From positions 1-64,000 of the forward strand of contig CAZJXN010000006.1 of the NCBI GenBank assembly GCA_964549655.1: a DNA stretch of 64,000 bases, given 5' to 3'. Below the pieces are notes generated by a model. That model was not told the DNA's origin. It did not search any database and saw nothing but the letters and a program-made list of their open reading frames with translations. This DNA comes from JADJNW01 sp964549655. GTDB lineage: Bacteria; Bacteroidota; Bacteroidia; Chitinophagales; Saprospiraceae. Each line of letters begins with the position of its first letter. Positions within the stretch are counted from its first letter, which is position 1. The position numbers were made by a program, and so were the translations under genes. This document shows, one piece after another, positions 63,063 through 64,000 of the stretch.

Positions 63063-63713
63063 ATGCAGCCAATTTCCATTGTCATAGCGGATGCGCAATA
63101 CCTCACCCGAGTCGGTTTGCGTCATATTTTATCCAGCCAAGCTCATTTTCAAATTGTATCGGAAACGAGTAATGAGCAAGACTTGCTTCAACAATTGAAA
63201 GCCCAGAAGCCGCGCGTTGTGATTTTGGATTACGACCACGCCGACAAATTCAGCCACGAAACCATTCTTCGTATCAAACAAACTTCTCCTGACACCAATG
63301 TACTCGTCATTAGCGGTGATACCCAAAAAGAATCCATTTATCAAGTTTTAGAAAATGGGGTGAATAGTTTTTTGACTAAAAATTGTCATGAAGAGGAAAT
63401 TATAGATGCGGTACAAGCCACTGCAAAAGGCGAAAAATTCTTCTGCACTCGCGTACTTGATTATCTGTTAGAAAAGTCATTTGGTAATAAAGAAGAAAAT
63501 TGTGCGCCCACGCCGCTTACGCCTCGTCAGATTGAAATTGTAAAATTAACTGCTAAAGGTTTGATTGCCAAGCAAATAGCAGATATGCTTAACTTGAGTA
63601 TTCACACCGTTTACACCCACCGCAAGGAAATTCTAAAAAAATTAGATTTAAAAACGTCTTCTGAATTGGTGATGTACGCGGTGAATAAAGGCATCGTGGA
63701 ACGCGGCATATAA
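63063..63713 (+). CDS. NarL/FixJ-type response regulator
   Basis: A 216-residue regulator. The receiver has Asp56 in VVILDYDHAD (Asp58 is an alternative), Lys near 108 in SFLTKNC, and Asp10 in IVIADAQ, where many receivers have two acidic residues. The C-terminal LuxR domain is normal (LTPRQIEIVKLTAKGLIAKQ, NLSIHTVYTHRKEILKKLDL). No kinase is adjacent. The missing second acid may weaken phosphorylation. Confidence 0.9.
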   Translation: MQPISIVIADAQYLTRVGLRHILSSQAHFQIVSETSNEQDLLQQLKAQKPRVVILDYDHADKFSHETILRIKQTSPDTNVLVISGDTQKESIYQVLENGVNSFLTKNCHEEEIIDAVQATAKGEKFFCTRVLDYLLEKSFGNKEENCAPTPLTPRQIEIVKLTAKGLIAKQIADMLNLSIHTVYTHRKEILKKLDLKTSSELVMYAVNKGIVERGI

Positions 63714-63719
63714 TGAAAT

Positions 63720-64000
63720 TTATACAATTTGTAAAGAAAGGTAGGTTTGCACGGTCATTTTTAAAAGTTCTCCATAATTATAAATTTCGTCAAGGTTTTG
63801 AATTTCATATTTCGTTTCTTTTTTTGCATTATCAAAAATTCCAATACACTTTTTAGAAGCACCGAAGTAAAGCCGACAGATTGTTTTTCGGTTATTATTA
63901 TCGAGTAAAATTGCAAAATAAGATTGCGCATCCCTGTAAGCTATTCGGTAGGAATCAACATCCGTTCGCAAGATGGATTTAACAATAAAGAATCCTTCCA
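63720..64000 (-). CDS. Restriction-endonuclease-like protein, C-terminal part (runs off the window)
   Basis: The frame stays open to the right edge, so this is the last 93 residues of a longer minus-strand gene. Residues GFFIVKSILRTDVDSYRIAY, QSYFAILLDNNNRKTICRLY and KYEIQNLDEIYNYGELL recall the C-terminal region of Bacteroidota proteins annotated as type I restriction endonucleases (HsdR N-terminal-like nuclease proteins of about 350 residues). The nuclease domain would lie outside the window. No start is inside. It ends 6 bases from the convergent regulator. Confidence 0.6.
   Translation of the reverse strand, partial: EGFFIVKSILRTDVDSYRIAYRDAQSYFAILLDNNNRKTICRLYFGASKKCIGIFDNAKKETKYEIQNLDEIYNYGELLKMTVQTYLSLQIV

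Noticed and set aside
1..64000. tRNA or rRNA genes, complete insertion sequences, prophage
   Set aside because: Scanned by eye for cloverleaf, 16S/23S cores and transposase motifs; none found. Short or divergent ones could be missed.

Overview
The window reads as chromosomal DNA of a Bacteroidota bacterium, most likely from the Saprospirales/Chitinophagales side of the phylum. Supporting signs are TonB-dependent receptors with an N-terminal carboxypeptidase-regulatory-like domain, a type IX secretion (T9SS) type A C-terminal domain, a LytS/LytTR pair, DUF6249, DUF4230, DUF6794 and DUF4397 proteins, a YtxJ bacilliredoxin, and promoter-like TAnnTTTG boxes typical of the phylum. Two runs of exactly 100 N (19268-19367 and 41158-41257) are scaffold gaps, so this is a draft or metagenome assembly. 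I saw no rRNA, tRNA, CRISPR array, complete insertion sequence or prophage.

Layout. 1-2000 is a small toxin-antitoxin cluster: a broken RelE/ParE toxin, a PIN-toxin pair, a MntA/HepT pair and an orphan antitoxin. 2171-2450 is an unusual array of 63-bp units, followed by a truncated gene and maf. 3456-13778 holds a giant WG-repeat protein, a GDSL lipoprotein, RNA-acting enzymes (2'-5' RNA ligase-like, SPOUT methyltransferase, YciO-type protein), a TonB-dependent receptor, a cytochrome c lipoprotein and ArfB. 14007-22086 has a DASH cryptochrome, PurK, dihydroorotase, an ECF sigma/anti-sigma pair, a MoxR-like ATPase beside the first gap, and a DUF4397 lipoprotein.

22154-32699 carries a LytS/LytTR two-component pair, a pterin pair (6-pyruvoyltetrahydropterin synthase-like protein and FolE), FabD, an outer-membrane barrel, an acyl-CoA dehydrogenase, a histidine phosphatase, YebC and GroES/GroEL. 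32797-43638 has a TonB remnant, a small lipoprotein, YtxJ-MnmD, an AP2 protein, a TonB-dependent receptor followed by a T9SS-exported hydrolase-fold protein, a cysteine desulfurase next to the second gap, GlmM and a PAP2 phosphatase. 43698-64000 has RibD, a thioredoxin-like protein, a nuclease/HerA-like pair, CoaE, FabH, two LuxR-type response regulators, AroC, DUF2461, a 1625-residue TamB, a SPOR-like membrane protein, FolP, a DUF4230 protein and the C-terminal end of a restriction-endonuclease-like gene.

Most of the window is housekeeping metabolism: pterin/folate (FolE, FolP), purine and pyrimidine (PurK, PyrC), fatty acid (FabD, FabH), riboflavin, coenzyme A, chorismate and amino sugars. 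Genes stand in short operons separated by strong hairpins. The intergenic DNA is rich in short tandem repeats and dispersed palindromes, and these reach into the 3' ends of genes. The least explained objects are the 63-bp array, the receptor plus hydrolase-like protein lacking its nucleophile serine, the interrupted toxin-antitoxin cluster, and the nuclease/HerA-like pair.
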